Source: Saccharopolyspora erythraea NRRL 2338 (GTDB taxonomy: Bacteria > Actinomycetota > Actinomycetes > Mycobacteriales > Pseudonocardiaceae). From it: a stretch of 64,000 nt of DNA. Positions within the stretch are counted from its first letter, which is position 1. Each line of letters starts with the position of its first letter. Shown one piece after another: positions 1 through 8,995 of this stretch. The stretch lies in contig NC_009142.1 in the NCBI RefSeq assembly GCF_000062885.1, positions 5,445,584 through 5,509,583 on the forward strand, in the 5' to 3' direction. Under the pieces are notes generated by a model, which was given only the letters and a program-made list of their open reading frames with translations, did not search any database and was not told where the DNA came from. The translations under genes were made by a program, and so were the position numbers.

Positions 1-1495
1 CCTCGGAGGCGATCTGGCACAGGCTGGCGGCTTGACCGGCGCCCAGATCGGTGATCCCGGCTCGCAGGAGCAGGGTGCCGTCGGGCTGCAGGCTCAGCCA
101 CGTCGACGCTCGGTCGTGGAACCACACCGTCCGCCCGTAGGGCTGCATGTTGCAGGCGAACCCGCGGCCGACCCGCTTGGTCGACCCGCTGGGCGCTGGT
201 TTCTCGCCCAGCCGGGCCAGCGCGCGCTCCATGGTTTCGCCGACGGCGACGGCCGTGGACAACGACTCGCCTGTGGGGATGGTGTCGGACTTGTCGAGGA
301 AGTTGCGTCGACGCACCTCGGTCGTCGACATGCCCAAAGCGTCGGCGATGCGGTCCATCTGCGACTCGTACCCGAAAACCACCTGCATGGCGCCGAAGCC
401 GCGGAACGCACTGGTCGGCATGGTGTTGGTGAACACCGCCCGTGAACGCACCGAGGCGTTGGGCGTGCGGTAGGGCCCGCACGCCACCGCCGCACCGGCG
501 AACATGACGCGCGCGCTCAGGTACGGATACGCGCCCGCGTCGCCGGTGATGTCGATGTCCTGGGCGACGATGGTGGCATCGCGCCGCACCCCGGTGCGGT
601 AGCGCATGACGAACGGGTGGCGCTTCGTGCTCGCCTGCATCGACTCCTGGCGGTCCCAGACCATCCGCACCGGCTTCCTGGTGTGCCACACCAGAAGGGC
701 GAGGTACGGCTCGACGGTCATGTCCTCCTTGCCGCCGAACCCGCCGCCCATGTAGGTGCCGATCACGCGCACCTTGTTCCTGGGCAGTTCGAGGATCTCG
801 GCGACTTCCACGGCGTGCTCGAGGACCTGCGTCGACACCCTGAGCGTGAGCACCCCGTTCTCCATCCAGCCCACCCCGGCCTCGGGCTCGAGATAGGCGT
901 GTTCGACGCGCTGGCTGCGGTACTCGCCTTCCACGACCACGTCGGCGCCGGCGAGGGCGCTTTCCACGTCCCCCCGCTGGAGGTGCCACGTGACGAGCAC
1001 GTTGCCCTCGTCGTGCACGCGCGGTGCGTCGTCGGCCAGAGCGGACTCCGCGTCGAAGACCGCGGGCAGGTCCTCGTAGTCGACGTCCACCATTTCGGCC
1101 GCCTCATCGGCGACCTGCTGGCTCACCGCGGCGACGAGGGCGACCGGTTCACCGACGTAGCGAACCCGGTCGCCGGCGAGCACCGGCATCGCGACGGTGA
1201 GCTCCCCGAGGCCGCCCGAGGCGTGTTCCACGATCCGGTTGCAAGGCACATCGCGTGCCGTGAGCACCGCGGCGACACCCGGCAGCGCTCGCGCCTGGTC
1301 GAGGTCGACGGACTTGATCCGCGCCGACGCGAACGGGGAACGGACCACGCGCGCGTAGAGCATGCCCGGAAGCTTCCAGTCCGCCGCGTAGAGCTGAGAT
1401 CCCTTCACCTTGTCGACGAAATCGTGGTGCGCCAGGCTCCGACCGACCACCCGCATCGTCGCGGGACCGGTCGTGGTCAGGACATCGCTGCTCAT
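1..1495 (-). CDS. Xanthine-dehydrogenase-type molybdopterin-binding large subunit (partial)
   Basis: Molybdenum hydroxylase catalytic subunit (CoxL/XdhB-like) that would hydroxylate an aldehyde or N-heterocycle with electrons passed to the 2Fe-2S and FAD partners. About 498 residues are present; the C-terminal roughly 250-300 residues lie beyond the left edge. Seen: an N-terminal a/b hammerhead region with VGRSLAHHDFVDKVKGSQLY, a GGGFGGKED stretch in the first molybdopterin-binding part, and AFRGFGAMQ, the xanthine-dehydrogenase-type active-site loop rather than the AYRCSFR loop of form I CO dehydrogenase. The ATG overlaps the stop of the iron-sulfur subunit gene (ATGA), so the two are translationally coupled. 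The family is clear; the substrate is unknown. Confidence 0.9.
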   Translation of the reverse strand, partial: MSSDVLTTTGPATMRVVGRSLAHHDFVDKVKGSQLYAADWKLPGMLYARVVRSPFASARIKSVDLDQARALPGVAAVLTARDVPCNRIVEHASGGLGELTVAMPVLAGDRVRYVGEPVALVAAVSQQVADEAAEMVDVDYEDLPAVFDAESALADDAPRVHDEGNVLVTWHLQRGDVESALAGADVVVEGEYRSQRVEHAYLEPEAGVGWMENGVLTLRVSTQVLEHAVEVAEILELPRNKVRVIGTYMGGGFGGKEDMTVEPYLALLVWHTRKPVRMVWDRQESMQASTKRHPFVMRYRTGVRRDATIVAQDIDITGDAGAYPYLSARVMFAGAAVACGPYRTPNASVRSRAVFTNTMPTSAFRGFGAMQVVFGYESQMDRIADALGMSTTEVRRRNFLDKSDTIPTGESLSTAVAVGETMERALARLGEKPAPSGSTKRVGRGFACNMQPYGRTVWFHDRASTWLSLQPDGTLLLRAGITDLGAGQAASLCQIASE

Positions 1496-1980
1496 GACGG
1501 CTTCTCCGAGGCGGTCTTGTCGACGTAGTCCTCGATCGCGTCGAGAATCTTCGTGTAGCCGGTGCAGCGGCACAGGTTGCCGACGAGCTCGTAGCGGATC
1601 TCGTCACGGCTGGGACGGTTGCCGCGACGTGCCAGGCAATGCGCGGTGAGCACCATGCCCGGTGTGCAGAAGCCGCACTGCGAGCCGCCATGGGCGAGGA
1701 AGCACTCCTGCAGCGGATGCAGGGTGTCGTTCTCGCCGAGCAAGCCGGTCACGGTCGTCACCTCGTGGCCCTGCGCCTGCACCGCGAACATCAGGCACGA
1801 GCTGATCGGCTCCCCGTCGAACTCGACGGTGCAGGTTCCGCACACCCCTTCTCCGCACCCGTAGCGGACATCGGGCAGCCCGATCTCGTCGTGCAGCACG
1901 TCGAGCAGGAGGTCGCTGGGCGTGACCCACACGTCGTACCGGCGGCCGTTGACCGACAGGCTCACGAGTCTCTTGTTCAT
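1492..1980 (-). CDS. 2Fe-2S subunit of molybdenum hydroxylase
   Basis: Small electron-transfer subunit (CoxS/XdhC-type) of the hydroxylase encoded by the three adjacent genes. The 162-residue protein starts MNKRLVSLSVNGRRYDVWV and carries the two expected clusters: a plant-ferredoxin-like one with CGEGVCGTC followed by a fourth Cys in SSC, and a second one with CGFCTPGM plus CRC in NLCRCTGYTKI. Length is typical for the family. The start at 1980 was chosen because it overlaps the stop of the FAD-subunit gene (ATGA) and begins the conserved fold; the longer open frame upstream lies inside the neighbouring gene in another frame. Confidence 0.93.
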   Translation of the reverse strand: MNKRLVSLSVNGRRYDVWVTPSDLLLDVLHDEIGLPDVRYGCGEGVCGTCTVEFDGEPISSCLMFAVQAQGHEVTTVTGLLGENDTLHPLQECFLAHGGSQCGFCTPGMVLTAHCLARRGNRPSRDEIRYELVGNLCRCTGYTKILDAIEDYVDKTASEKPS

Positions 1981-2864
1981 GTGACCACTCCGCTCGTCCG
2001 TGCGCGCCCCAGCGCCTCGGTGAGGGCGCGCCTGGTCAGCACGTCGACCAGCCGTCGCCGGTAGGCGCCGGAGGCGTGGACGTCGCCGTCCGGCGAGGTG
2101 TTCCCGGCGATGGCCGCCGCCGCGGCAGCGACTTCGGCCGGGGCGCCGCTCGACCCGATCAGCGGGGCGACGGCCTCCCGCCCGGCTGGAACCGGCCGGT
2201 CGGCCACGCCCGCCAGGGCGACCTCCGCCGACCGCACCGTCGCGGCATCGGACTCCAGCTCCACCACCACGGCCACGGCGACTACGGCGAAGTCCGATGC
2301 GCGACGCACCAACTCGTGGAAGCTCCACCCCTGCTGCGGCCGCAGCGCCGGGAGCCGGACCTCTCGGACCACTTCGGACGGCTCGAGCGCCGTGGTCAGG
2401 TAGGTGACGAAGAAGTCACGCGCCGGCACCGCGCGGTCGCCGTCCGGGCCCCGCACGACGATGTCGGCGCCGAGCGCCAGCGCCGCACAGGGTATTTCGG
2501 CGGTGGGATCGGCGTGGGCCAGGCTGCCTCCGATCGTCCCGCGGTTGCGCACCCGCACGTTGCCCACCCGGGACGTGCACTCGCTGAGCATCGGTGCGTG
2601 TTGGCGGACCAGCGGCGAGTCGACGACAGTCCGGTGTCGTGTGAGCGCGGGTATGCGCAGCACCTCGCCGGCCACCTCGGGCTGCCCCTGGTCGATGTCG
2701 TTGATGTCGATGACCACCGCGGGACGCGCGAGCCGCAACGCGAGCATCGGTCCGAGGCTTTGACCACCCGCGAGGACCTTGGCGTCCTCCCCGTGCTCGA
2801 CCAGCGCTCGAACCGCGTCGTCGTAGGTGGACACCGCCGTGTACTCGAAGGGAACGCAGACCAC
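1977..2864 (-). CDS. FAD-binding subunit of molybdenum hydroxylase
   Basis: Medium (CoxM-like) flavoprotein subunit that passes electrons from the 2Fe-2S subunit to an acceptor. The 295-residue protein shows the two FAD signatures of the family: AGGQSLGPMLALRLARP near residue 32 and TIGGSLAHADPTAEIP near residue 110, followed by the C-terminal CODH-flavoprotein domain. Gene order FAD, 2Fe-2S, Mo is typical. Its stop overlaps the start of the 2Fe-2S gene. About 20 bases separate it from the upstream maleate-isomerase-like gene, so it is part of the same transcript. Confidence 0.93.
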   Translation of the reverse strand: MVCVPFEYTAVSTYDDAVRALVEHGEDAKVLAGGQSLGPMLALRLARPAVVIDINDIDQGQPEVAGEVLRIPALTRHRTVVDSPLVRQHAPMLSECTSRVGNVRVRNRGTIGGSLAHADPTAEIPCAALALGADIVVRGPDGDRAVPARDFFVTYLTTALEPSEVVREVRLPALRPQQGWSFHELVRRASDFAVVAVAVVVELESDAATVRSAEVALAGVADRPVPAGREAVAPLIGSSGAPAEVAAAAAAIAGNTSPDGDVHASGAYRRRLVDVLTRRALTEALGRARTSGVVT

Positions 2865-2885
2865 CGCAACCTCCTCGCGACCGCC

Positions 2886-3578
2886 TCAGACGGCGGCTTC
2901 CTGCCCCGCACTCGCGACCGTGGCGGCGAGAACCGCCTGGTTGCTGGTGACGACCGGGAGACCGAGCGCCCGCGTGATGCCGGGGATCGCCGCCATCGCA
3001 CCGAAGTTGGTGCAGGATGCGAAAACTAGATCGACATCCACGTCCGACAACGTTGCGACGGTGAACTCGACGATGGTGTCGCGCGGAACCTGCGCGATCG
3101 TGAAGTTCTCGGTGATGCCCAGGCCGGCGATCCGCACGACCTCGATGCCGTCGTCCTCGATGCTGGACTTGATCTTCGCGTTGAGCTCGTCCACGTAAGG
3201 CGTCACGACACCGATCCGCCGGGCTCCTGTCGCACGGATCGCGTGGCGCACCGACTGGATCGTGCTGATCGCGGGTGCTCCGGCGACCTCGCTGATCTGC
3301 GCGCACAGGCGCGCGTCGTAGTCGCTGCCGCGCAGGGCGCCCGCGCTGGTGCAGCCGAACACGACGACGTCCGGGGACACCGTGCCCAGGTCCCGCGCGG
3401 CCGGGAGCGCGAACTCGTCGAGCATGCGCTCCTCGCCCTGCCGCGTGGTGTCGCGCATGTACATGCGCGCCGTGTGCAGCGTCATGCCGTCCGGCAGACC
3501 GCGGGTGAAGTCGGCCTCCATCATGGTGTTCGACGAGGGGATCATCAGGCCCACCCGTCGCTGCACGCCCGTCGTCAT
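2886..3578 (-). CDS. Maleate cis-trans isomerase-like Asp/Glu racemase-family protein
   Basis: Cytosolic cofactor-independent enzyme of the Asp/Glu racemase superfamily (maleate isomerase, arylmalonate decarboxylase, hydantoin racemase). The 230-residue protein has the maleate-isomerase-type start VGLMIPSSNTMMEADF and both catalytic-cysteine regions: VFGCTSAGALRGSDYD and FASCTNFGAMAAI. In nicotinate-type pathways this family converts maleate to fumarate; the neighbouring hydroxylase and CoA transferase fit a ring-degradation role, but the substrate is inferred. The start at 3578 was preferred because a GGAGG lies six bases upstream; the longer version from 3602 would run into the CoA-transferase gene. 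Confidence 0.85.
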   Translation of the reverse strand: MTTGVQRRVGLMIPSSNTMMEADFTRGLPDGMTLHTARMYMRDTTRQGEERMLDEFALPAARDLGTVSPDVVVFGCTSAGALRGSDYDARLCAQISEVAGAPAISTIQSVRHAIRATGARRIGVVTPYVDELNAKIKSSIEDDGIEVVRIAGLGITENFTIAQVPRDTIVEFTVATLSDVDVDLVFASCTNFGAMAAIPGITRALGLPVVTSNQAVLAATVASAGQEAAV

Positions 3579-3591
3579 GGCCATCCTCCGA

Positions 3592-4353
3592 TCACGCCGC
3601 ACCGACCTCGGCGCCGTTGAGGTCGCGCAGAATCGCGAGTTCGTCCGTGGTCACCTCTGGCAGTTCGTCGACCGACTCGTGCACCAGCAGCTCGAACCCC
3701 GTCGCCTCCTGCACCTGGGCGACCGAGACACCGGGTTGCAGAGCACGCAACCGCATGCGCCGCGACTCCGTTGCGAAGTCCAGGAGCGCGAGGTCGGTCG
3801 CGACCGCGCTCACCTCGCCGAACACCAGTCCGGACTCCGCGCGCGTGTTCTCCCCGCGCAGGTGGCCCGGGCTGGTGATGAAGTCGACCCGCTCGACGAA
3901 GCGCCGCGGTTCGTGCGTGGTCACGATGAAGATCTCGTTGCACAGCGAGATGATGTCGTTGGCGCCGCCGCTACCGGGCAGGCGCACCTTGGGCGCCTCC
4001 GGTGTTCCGATGTAGCTGGTGTTGATGTTGCCGTACCTGTCGACCTGCGCCGCACCGAGGATGCCGTAGTCGAAGAACCCCCGCTGGGCGAAGAGGAAGA
4101 TGTCGGTGATGTCGGTGAGCATCGGAGCACCGAACGCCGCGCGCATCTCGTTGGTGGAGATCGGCAGCCGGCCCGGGACCAGATGCGTGCCGACGATGCC
4201 GCCCTCCAGCACGATCGTCAGGTTCGGCGCCTGCCGCCGGCGGGCCAGCGCCGAGGCCAGCAGGGGAATCCCCACGCCCGCGAACACCACCGCGTCGTCG
4301 TCGAGCAGACGGCTCGCGGTCACCGTCATGATCTCGGTAGGACTCGGCCTCAT
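3592..4353 (-). CDS. CoA-transferase subunit beta (glutaconate/IpdB-type)
   Basis: Beta subunit of a class I CoA transferase/hydrolase that would activate, or open the ring of, an acid intermediate together with the next gene. The 253-residue protein begins MRPSPTEIMTVTASRLLDD and contains IVLEGGIVG around residue 48, the place of the catalytic glutamate in the GctB/IpdB family, plus the conserved GAAQVDRYGNIN and LPGSGGANDI stretches. Its ATG overlaps the TGA of the alpha gene. Similarity is to the glutaconate and IpdAB branch rather than to succinyl-CoA:3-ketoacid transferases. The true substrate cannot be read from sequence. Confidence 0.88.
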   Translation of the reverse strand: MRPSPTEIMTVTASRLLDDDAVVFAGVGIPLLASALARRRQAPNLTIVLEGGIVGTHLVPGRLPISTNEMRAAFGAPMLTDITDIFLFAQRGFFDYGILGAAQVDRYGNINTSYIGTPEAPKVRLPGSGGANDIISLCNEIFIVTTHEPRRFVERVDFITSPGHLRGENTRAESGLVFGEVSAVATDLALLDFATESRRMRLRALQPGVSVAQVQEATGFELLVHESVDELPEVTTDELAILRDLNGAEVGAA

Positions 4354-5303
4354 CGGAACGTCAACTCCTCCGCACGCTGCCGCTGGCGGTCGAGCCGTGC
4401 CGAACCGACCTCGGCGAGGAAGCCCGTGAAGTCGCGGTGATTGAGCACGTGCTCGTCGACGTAGTGCCGCACGCCGTCCAACCCGTGCTCGCGGATGCCT
4501 TCCACGTAGGCGTCGAAGTGGTCGGTGTCGGCCTCGTACCGGCCGTAGCACTCGTGGGGGTAGCAGCCGTACGGTGCCTCGACCACCGCGTCCACGGCGA
4601 AGTGCGGCAGCATGGTGCTGAACGGGCTGGCCTTGATCGCATCCGGCTCGACGATCTCCTCGGTGCTGACCACGACGCGCCGCGCGGCACGCGCCATGTC
4701 GGCATCCATGTGCCGGTAGCCGTCGACCTGCGCATTGCCGTACACGTCCGCGCGATGTACGTGGATCAGTGCCACGTCGGGGTGCAGGGCGGGCACCGCG
4801 AGCAGCTGCTGATGGGTGTAGGGGCACCGCACCGTGGTGGTCTCGTCCACGCGTGCGAGGTCCGAGCCGAGCATCGTCAGCGTCGGCAGGTACGGCACGC
4901 CCATCGCCGCGGCCTTGTAGCGCAGCCCGATGCCGAGGTGGCTCCACTCCTCGTAGACCGCGAGACCTCGTTCGACGTAGTGCCGGAGAACCCGGGACAG
5001 GCCCCAGTTCAGCCCGATGCCCACCCAGCTGGTCACGATGCGGTCAGCCGCACCGGTCACCAGCAGCAACTCGGCCTCGTAGCAGGTCAGCGGCCGGGAC
5101 AAGGTGAGGCCCCGGCGCCGTTGGCGAAGCAGCTCGAAGACCAGCGCCATCGGGGTGCGGGAGTACAGCGTTCCCCCGATGCCCACGTGGTGACCGTCTT
5201 CGACGAGCCGCAGCGCCTCAGCGGCCGTGCACGTCTTGTCCCGCACCGGTCGCGCATGGCGTTCGAGGTCGACGCGCGCTTCGCGGAATGTCGTGGCCGT
5301 CAT
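4350..5303 (-). CDS. CoA-transferase subunit alpha (glutaconate/IpdA-type)
   Basis: Alpha subunit, 317 residues, partner of the beta subunit encoded immediately downstream. It opens with a CoA-transferase N-terminal fold (DGHHVGIGGTLYSRTPMALV), then SYL-type core elements including VALIHVHRADVYGNAQVDGY, typical for GctA/IpdA. The start at 5303 overlaps the stop of the luciferase-like gene (ATGA) and the stop overlaps the beta start, so the three are translated as a coupled block. A much longer reading frame continues upstream, but it lies within the flavoenzyme gene in another frame and is not coding. Confidence 0.88.
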   Translation of the reverse strand: MTATTFREARVDLERHARPVRDKTCTAAEALRLVEDGHHVGIGGTLYSRTPMALVFELLRQRRRGLTLSRPLTCYEAELLLVTGAADRIVTSWVGIGLNWGLSRVLRHYVERGLAVYEEWSHLGIGLRYKAAAMGVPYLPTLTMLGSDLARVDETTTVRCPYTHQQLLAVPALHPDVALIHVHRADVYGNAQVDGYRHMDADMARAARRVVVSTEEIVEPDAIKASPFSTMLPHFAVDAVVEAPYGCYPHECYGRYEADTDHFDAYVEGIREHGLDGVRHYVDEHVLNHRDFTGFLAEVGSARLDRQRQRAEELTFR

Positions 5304-6259
5304 CGCACGCTCCCCGCGGGTGCGCTCTGCAGCAGCGGCCACACCTCGGCCGCGAACCGCTCGATCTGTTCGAGCCGGTAGTCGAAGGGAGCGAAGACCG
5401 CGTGCTGCACTCCGGCCTCGAGCTGTGCGGCCAGCTGTTCGGCGCATTGTTCGGGTGTGCCCCTGATCGCGCTGTCCGCGGTCGATTCGCTCCACGGCGC
5501 CATGTCGAAGTAGTCGTCGACGTAGCGCCGCACCAGCCGGTCGGCCTCCTCGTAGGAATCGGCGATGCACAGCGGTAGCTGCGCCACGTTGGACAGCTCG
5601 TCCGGATCGCGCCCCGCTTCCTCGGCGAAGTCGCGGATCTTCGCCCACGCCTGGGAAAAGCTCTCGGCGGTGTAGAAGTAGGTGATCCAGCCGTCGCCGC
5701 GGGTGGCCACGCGCTTGAGCACGCGGTCGACGTAGCCACCGATGAGCACTTTCGGCCGGGGCTGCGGAAGCGGCAGCATGCGCACGTTGCGCAACCGGGT
5801 CTGGTCGTACTCCCCCGTCACTCCGTCCTCGCCCCACAGCCGGTGAAGGATCTCCAGGTTGCGTTCGAAGATGCGGCCACGGCCCTTGAAGGGCACACCC
5901 GCCGCGTCGAACTCCCGCTCGTACCAACCGGCGGCCATGCCGAGCAGCAACCTCCCGCCCGAAGCCGTCTGCAGCGTTGCGGTGACCTTGGCCAGCAGCA
6001 CCGGATCGCGGATCGGCAGCACGAGGACCCCCGTTCCGAGCTGGACGTGCCTGGTGTGCGCCGCCAGGACGGTCAGCGTCGTCAGCGACTCGTGGAACGG
6101 GAACGGACGGCGCGCTCCGAGGAACAGGTGGTCCCACGCCCACAGCGACCGGAATCCCAGTTGCTCCGCCCTGGTGGCGTAGCCGACCATCTCGTCCATG
6201 CTCGGCTCGCGCTCCTGCGGCGTGAAGTTCTCGACCGCCAGTCCGAATGCGACGGACAT
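5300..6259 (-). CDS. LLM-class flavin-dependent oxidoreductase
   Basis: Luciferase-like (FMN or F420-dependent) monooxygenase/dehydrogenase of 319 residues. Seen: N-terminal barrel start MSVAFGLAVENFTPQE, then LGFRSLWAWDHLFLG, GTGVLVLPIRDPVLLAK, the SGGRLLLGMAAGWYEREF segment and KVLIGGYVDRVLKRVA, all typical of the family. A GGAGG lies eight bases before the ATG. It sits inside the catabolic operon between the binding protein and the CoA transferase, so it probably oxidises a pathway intermediate. Choice between FMN and F420 is not possible from what I can see. Confidence 0.88.
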   Translation of the reverse strand: MSVAFGLAVENFTPQEREPSMDEMVGYATRAEQLGFRSLWAWDHLFLGARRPFPFHESLTTLTVLAAHTRHVQLGTGVLVLPIRDPVLLAKVTATLQTASGGRLLLGMAAGWYEREFDAAGVPFKGRGRIFERNLEILHRLWGEDGVTGEYDQTRLRNVRMLPLPQPRPKVLIGGYVDRVLKRVATRGDGWITYFYTAESFSQAWAKIRDFAEEAGRDPDELSNVAQLPLCIADSYEEADRLVRRYVDDYFDMAPWSESTADSAIRGTPEQCAEQLAAQLEAGVQHAVFAPFDYRLEQIERFAAEVWPLLQSAPAGSVR

Positions 6260-6281
6260 CCTGGGCCTCCCCTGGTCGGTG

Positions 6282-7475
6282 TCAGTACGGCGGCTGCCCG
6301 GTACCGACGAGTTCGACCTGGCCGTTGACGGTGCGCACCAGGTAGACCGGTGGGACCGTCTGGTTGACCAGGTTGCGCCATGTCTGGAACCTGATGTCGC
6401 CGTAGATGGCTCCGGGCACGGACACTCCTGCCAGCGCATCACGCACCGACTTGGGGTCGGCCGGGTTCTGCGCGGCGCCCATCGCCGCGGCGATGACCTT
6501 GATCCCCTGGTAGCCGCGCACTCCCTCGGGGGCCTCTCCCGGGTTGTAGCCCTTGGCGTTCCAGGCGGCGATGAAGCGCTCCGCCTCCTGCGGCGCAGCG
6601 GCCTTGCTGGGGTCGAAGCTGGCGAAGAACATCGTCGCGTAGCTGCCTTCCGCGGCCTGCGGGCCTGCCAGCTGGACCACCTGCACGGGGCTGTTGGACC
6701 CGCCCGTGGTGATGATCCGGGCCGTGGCGCCCTGGCCCCGGGCTTCCTTGAGCAGCAACGCGATCTGGCTGGCGTCGGTGGTGACGACCCAGGTGTCGGC
6801 GCCGGAGGCGATGGCCTGGGTCACGAAGGTCGAGAAGCTCTGCTCGTTCTGCTCGAACTTCGCACCACCCACGACCTGCGCTCCCGTACGGGTGAGGGTT
6901 TCGCCGAAGTGCCGGGCCGCGCCGAGACCGAAGTCGTTGTTGACCGACAGGGTGTAGGCCTTCTTGATCTGCATGCCCTTCAGCACTGGCTCCAGCGCGA
7001 CGGCCTCCATGGAGGACGTGGGCGACAGGCGGAAGGTCCACTCACCGCCGGACTGGTCCTTGTCGGTCACCTTGTCCGAGCTGGAGGTCTCGACCAGCAG
7101 CGGCACGGAGGCCCGTTCGAGGATCGGCTGCATCGCCAGCGTGCACGACGATCCCCAGCCGCCCATCACGACCGGGACCTGCGCCTCGTTGACCAGCTTC
7201 TGCGCGACGTTGACGCAGGTGGCGGGATCGTTGGCATCGTCCTCGATGCGCAGCGCGATCCTCTTGCCGTTGACACCGCCGGCCGCGTTGATCTCCTCGG
7301 CGGCGATTTCGGCCCCGTGCGCGACCGCCTGGCCCGAGCTGGCCACCGGCCCGCTCAGGGGCTGTGCGACCCCGATCGTGAGTTCTTGCGGATTGCCCGC
7401 TCCCCCGCCGGCGCATGCCGTGGTGACGAGCAGCACCGACGCAGCGAGTGCGGCGAGATGACGGTGACGCATCAT
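6282..7475 (-). CDS. Branched-chain amino acid-type ABC transporter substrate-binding lipoprotein
   Basis: Extracytoplasmic type I periplasmic-binding protein of 397 residues that delivers the substrate to the LivHMGF-like importer encoded just upstream. The start MMRHRHLAALAASVLLVTTAC is a lipoprotein signal with a Cys at about residue 21. The mature part has the LivK-like start ELTIGVAQPLSGPVASSGQAVAHG and the GVNGKRIAL element. Strong Shine-Dalgarno GGGAGGGAGG stands before the ATG. LivK-like proteins in such operons often bind aromatic or heterocyclic acids, not amino acids; the ligand is unknown here. Confidence 0.9.
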   Translation of the reverse strand: MMRHRHLAALAASVLLVTTACAGGGAGNPQELTIGVAQPLSGPVASSGQAVAHGAEIAAEEINAAGGVNGKRIALRIEDDANDPATCVNVAQKLVNEAQVPVVMGGWGSSCTLAMQPILERASVPLLVETSSSDKVTDKDQSGGEWTFRLSPTSSMEAVALEPVLKGMQIKKAYTLSVNNDFGLGAARHFGETLTRTGAQVVGGAKFEQNEQSFSTFVTQAIASGADTWVVTTDASQIALLLKEARGQGATARIITTGGSNSPVQVVQLAGPQAAEGSYATMFFASFDPSKAAAPQEAERFIAAWNAKGYNPGEAPEGVRGYQGIKVIAAAMGAAQNPADPKSVRDALAGVSVPGAIYGDIRFQTWRNLVNQTVPPVYLVRTVNGQVELVGTGQPPY

Positions 7476-7490
7476 GGCCTCCCTCCCGGC

Positions 7491-8189
7491 TCATCCGCCG
7501 AGGTACGCCTCGCGTATCGAACGACTACCGGCCAGTTCGCCGGCCGCGCCGGAGTTGGTGATCCGGCCGCGCTCGAGCACGTACGCGCGGTCCGCGACCT
7601 GCAGTGCGAGCTCGGCGTTCTGCTCGACGAGCAGAACCGTGCGACCGCGGTCCCGGATGCGACCGGCCACCTCCAGCACCTGCGCCACGAGCAGCGGGGC
7701 CAGTCCCAGGGAGGGCTCGTCGAGCATGACGAGCCTGGGATCCGCCATCAGGCTGCGTCCGATGGCCAGCATCTGCTGCTCGCCACCGGACAGGCTTCCG
7801 GCGGACTGGGAAAGCCGCTCCCCCAGCCTCGGGAACAGGGTGAGCACCTCTTCGAGGCGCTCGGTCTCTCGTGACCGGCCGTGCCGTGCCGCGATCCGCA
7901 GGTTCTCGCGCACGGTCAGCATCGGGAACACGTGCCTGCCTTCGGGGCAGTGCACGAGTCCGGCTTTGACGATCCGGTGCGGCGACAGGTTGGTGATGTC
8001 GGCACCGTCGAACCGCACGGTCCCGGAGGAGCACCGGATCAGTCCGGAAAGCGCACGCAGGAGCGTCGACTTGCCGGCACCGTTGCTGCCGATGATCGTG
8101 ACGAGCTCGCCGGCCGCCACGTCGATGGTGACGTCCACGATGGCCGGGACACGGCCGTATCCCGCGGTGAGACCCTCAACGCTCATCAT
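7491..8189 (-). CDS. livF: ABC transporter ATP-binding protein LivF
   Basis: Cytoplasmic ATPase of the importer, 232 residues, the usual LivF size. Walker A GSNGAGKST, signature LSGGEQQMLA, Walker B LVMLDEPSLGLAP and the LivF-typical VLLVEQNAELAL are all present. Start MMSVEGLTAGYG at 8189 overlaps the stop of livG (ATGA). A longer open frame upstream is a shadow of livG. It pairs with LivG as the heterodimeric nucleotide-binding unit. Confidence 0.93.
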   Translation of the reverse strand: MMSVEGLTAGYGRVPAIVDVTIDVAAGELVTIIGSNGAGKSTLLRALSGLIRCSSGTVRFDGADITNLSPHRIVKAGLVHCPEGRHVFPMLTVRENLRIAARHGRSRETERLEEVLTLFPRLGERLSQSAGSLSGGEQQMLAIGRSLMADPRLVMLDEPSLGLAPLLVAQVLEVAGRIRDRGRTVLLVEQNAELALQVADRAYVLERGRITNSGAAGELAGSRSIREAYLGG

Positions 8190-8995
8190 GTCGCGGTCCT
8201 CTCGCCGAGGTACGCCGCGCGCACCTGCGGATCGGCCTGGATCTGGGCGGGAGTCCCCTCCGCGATCTTCTCGCCCGCGTTGAGCACCGCCACGTGGTGG
8301 GAGATGCCCAACAGGAACTTCATGTCGTGCTCGACCAGGACCACGCCGACACCGGCCTTGCGCACCCGGTCCAGCAGACCGGCCATCACCGTGGTCTCGG
8401 TCCGGTTCAGCCCTGCCGACGGCTCGTCGAGCAGCAGGAACGCCGGACGTGCCGCCAGCGCGATCGCCACCGCCAGCATCCGCTGCCGGCCGTAGGGCAG
8501 GGCACGGGCCTCGCGCTCCAGCTCCTGCTCGATCCCGACGAAACGTGCCAGCTCGCGGGCCGTGGCCTCCACCTCGTGCTGCGCACGCCGGCATCGCGGC
8601 ACACCGAGCATCGTGCCGAACACGGACCTCGGCTCGGTGGTGTGCAAACCGATGCGGAGGTTGTGGAACACCGTCAACCGCGGGAACAAGCTGCGCTTCT
8701 GGAACGTCCGCACCACACCGCGTTGGGAGATGACGTGCGGCGGCAGGCCGGTCAACCGCTCGGCGCCCAGCCGGACCGTGCCCTCGGCCGCGGGAACGAA
8801 TCCGGTGATGGCGTTGAAGACGGTCGACTTCCCGGCACCGTTGGGACCGATGAGAGCGGTGATGCGGCCGGGCTCGGCTTCCAGCGCGAGGCTGGTCACC
8901 GCGCACAGCGCGCCGAAGCACACCGTCAGCCGGTCCACCACGAGCGAGTCCTCTGTGGACACGTTCCCGTTCATGACGAGCTCACGACTGGGCAT
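8186..8995 (-). CDS. livG: ABC transporter ATP-binding protein LivG
   Basis: Second ATPase of the importer, about 269 residues. Walker A GPNGAGKST, Q-loop region VVRTFQKRSLFPRLTV, signature LPYGRQRMLA (a variant of the usual LSYG), Walker B FLLLDEPSAGL, and the LivG-type C-terminal tail VEHDMKFLLGISHHV ending in the PQVRAAYLGE motif. The start at 8995 was chosen for the AAGGGGG six bases upstream, giving a 14-base overlap with livM; a later ATG at 8974 is an alternative. Confidence 0.92.
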   Translation of the reverse strand: MPSRELVMNGNVSTEDSLVVDRLTVCFGALCAVTSLALEAEPGRITALIGPNGAGKSTVFNAITGFVPAAEGTVRLGAERLTGLPPHVISQRGVVRTFQKRSLFPRLTVFHNLRIGLHTTEPRSVFGTMLGVPRCRRAQHEVEATARELARFVGIEQELEREARALPYGRQRMLAVAIALAARPAFLLLDEPSAGLNRTETTVMAGLLDRVRKAGVGVVLVEHDMKFLLGISHHVAVLNAGEKIAEGTPAQIQADPQVRAAYLGERTAT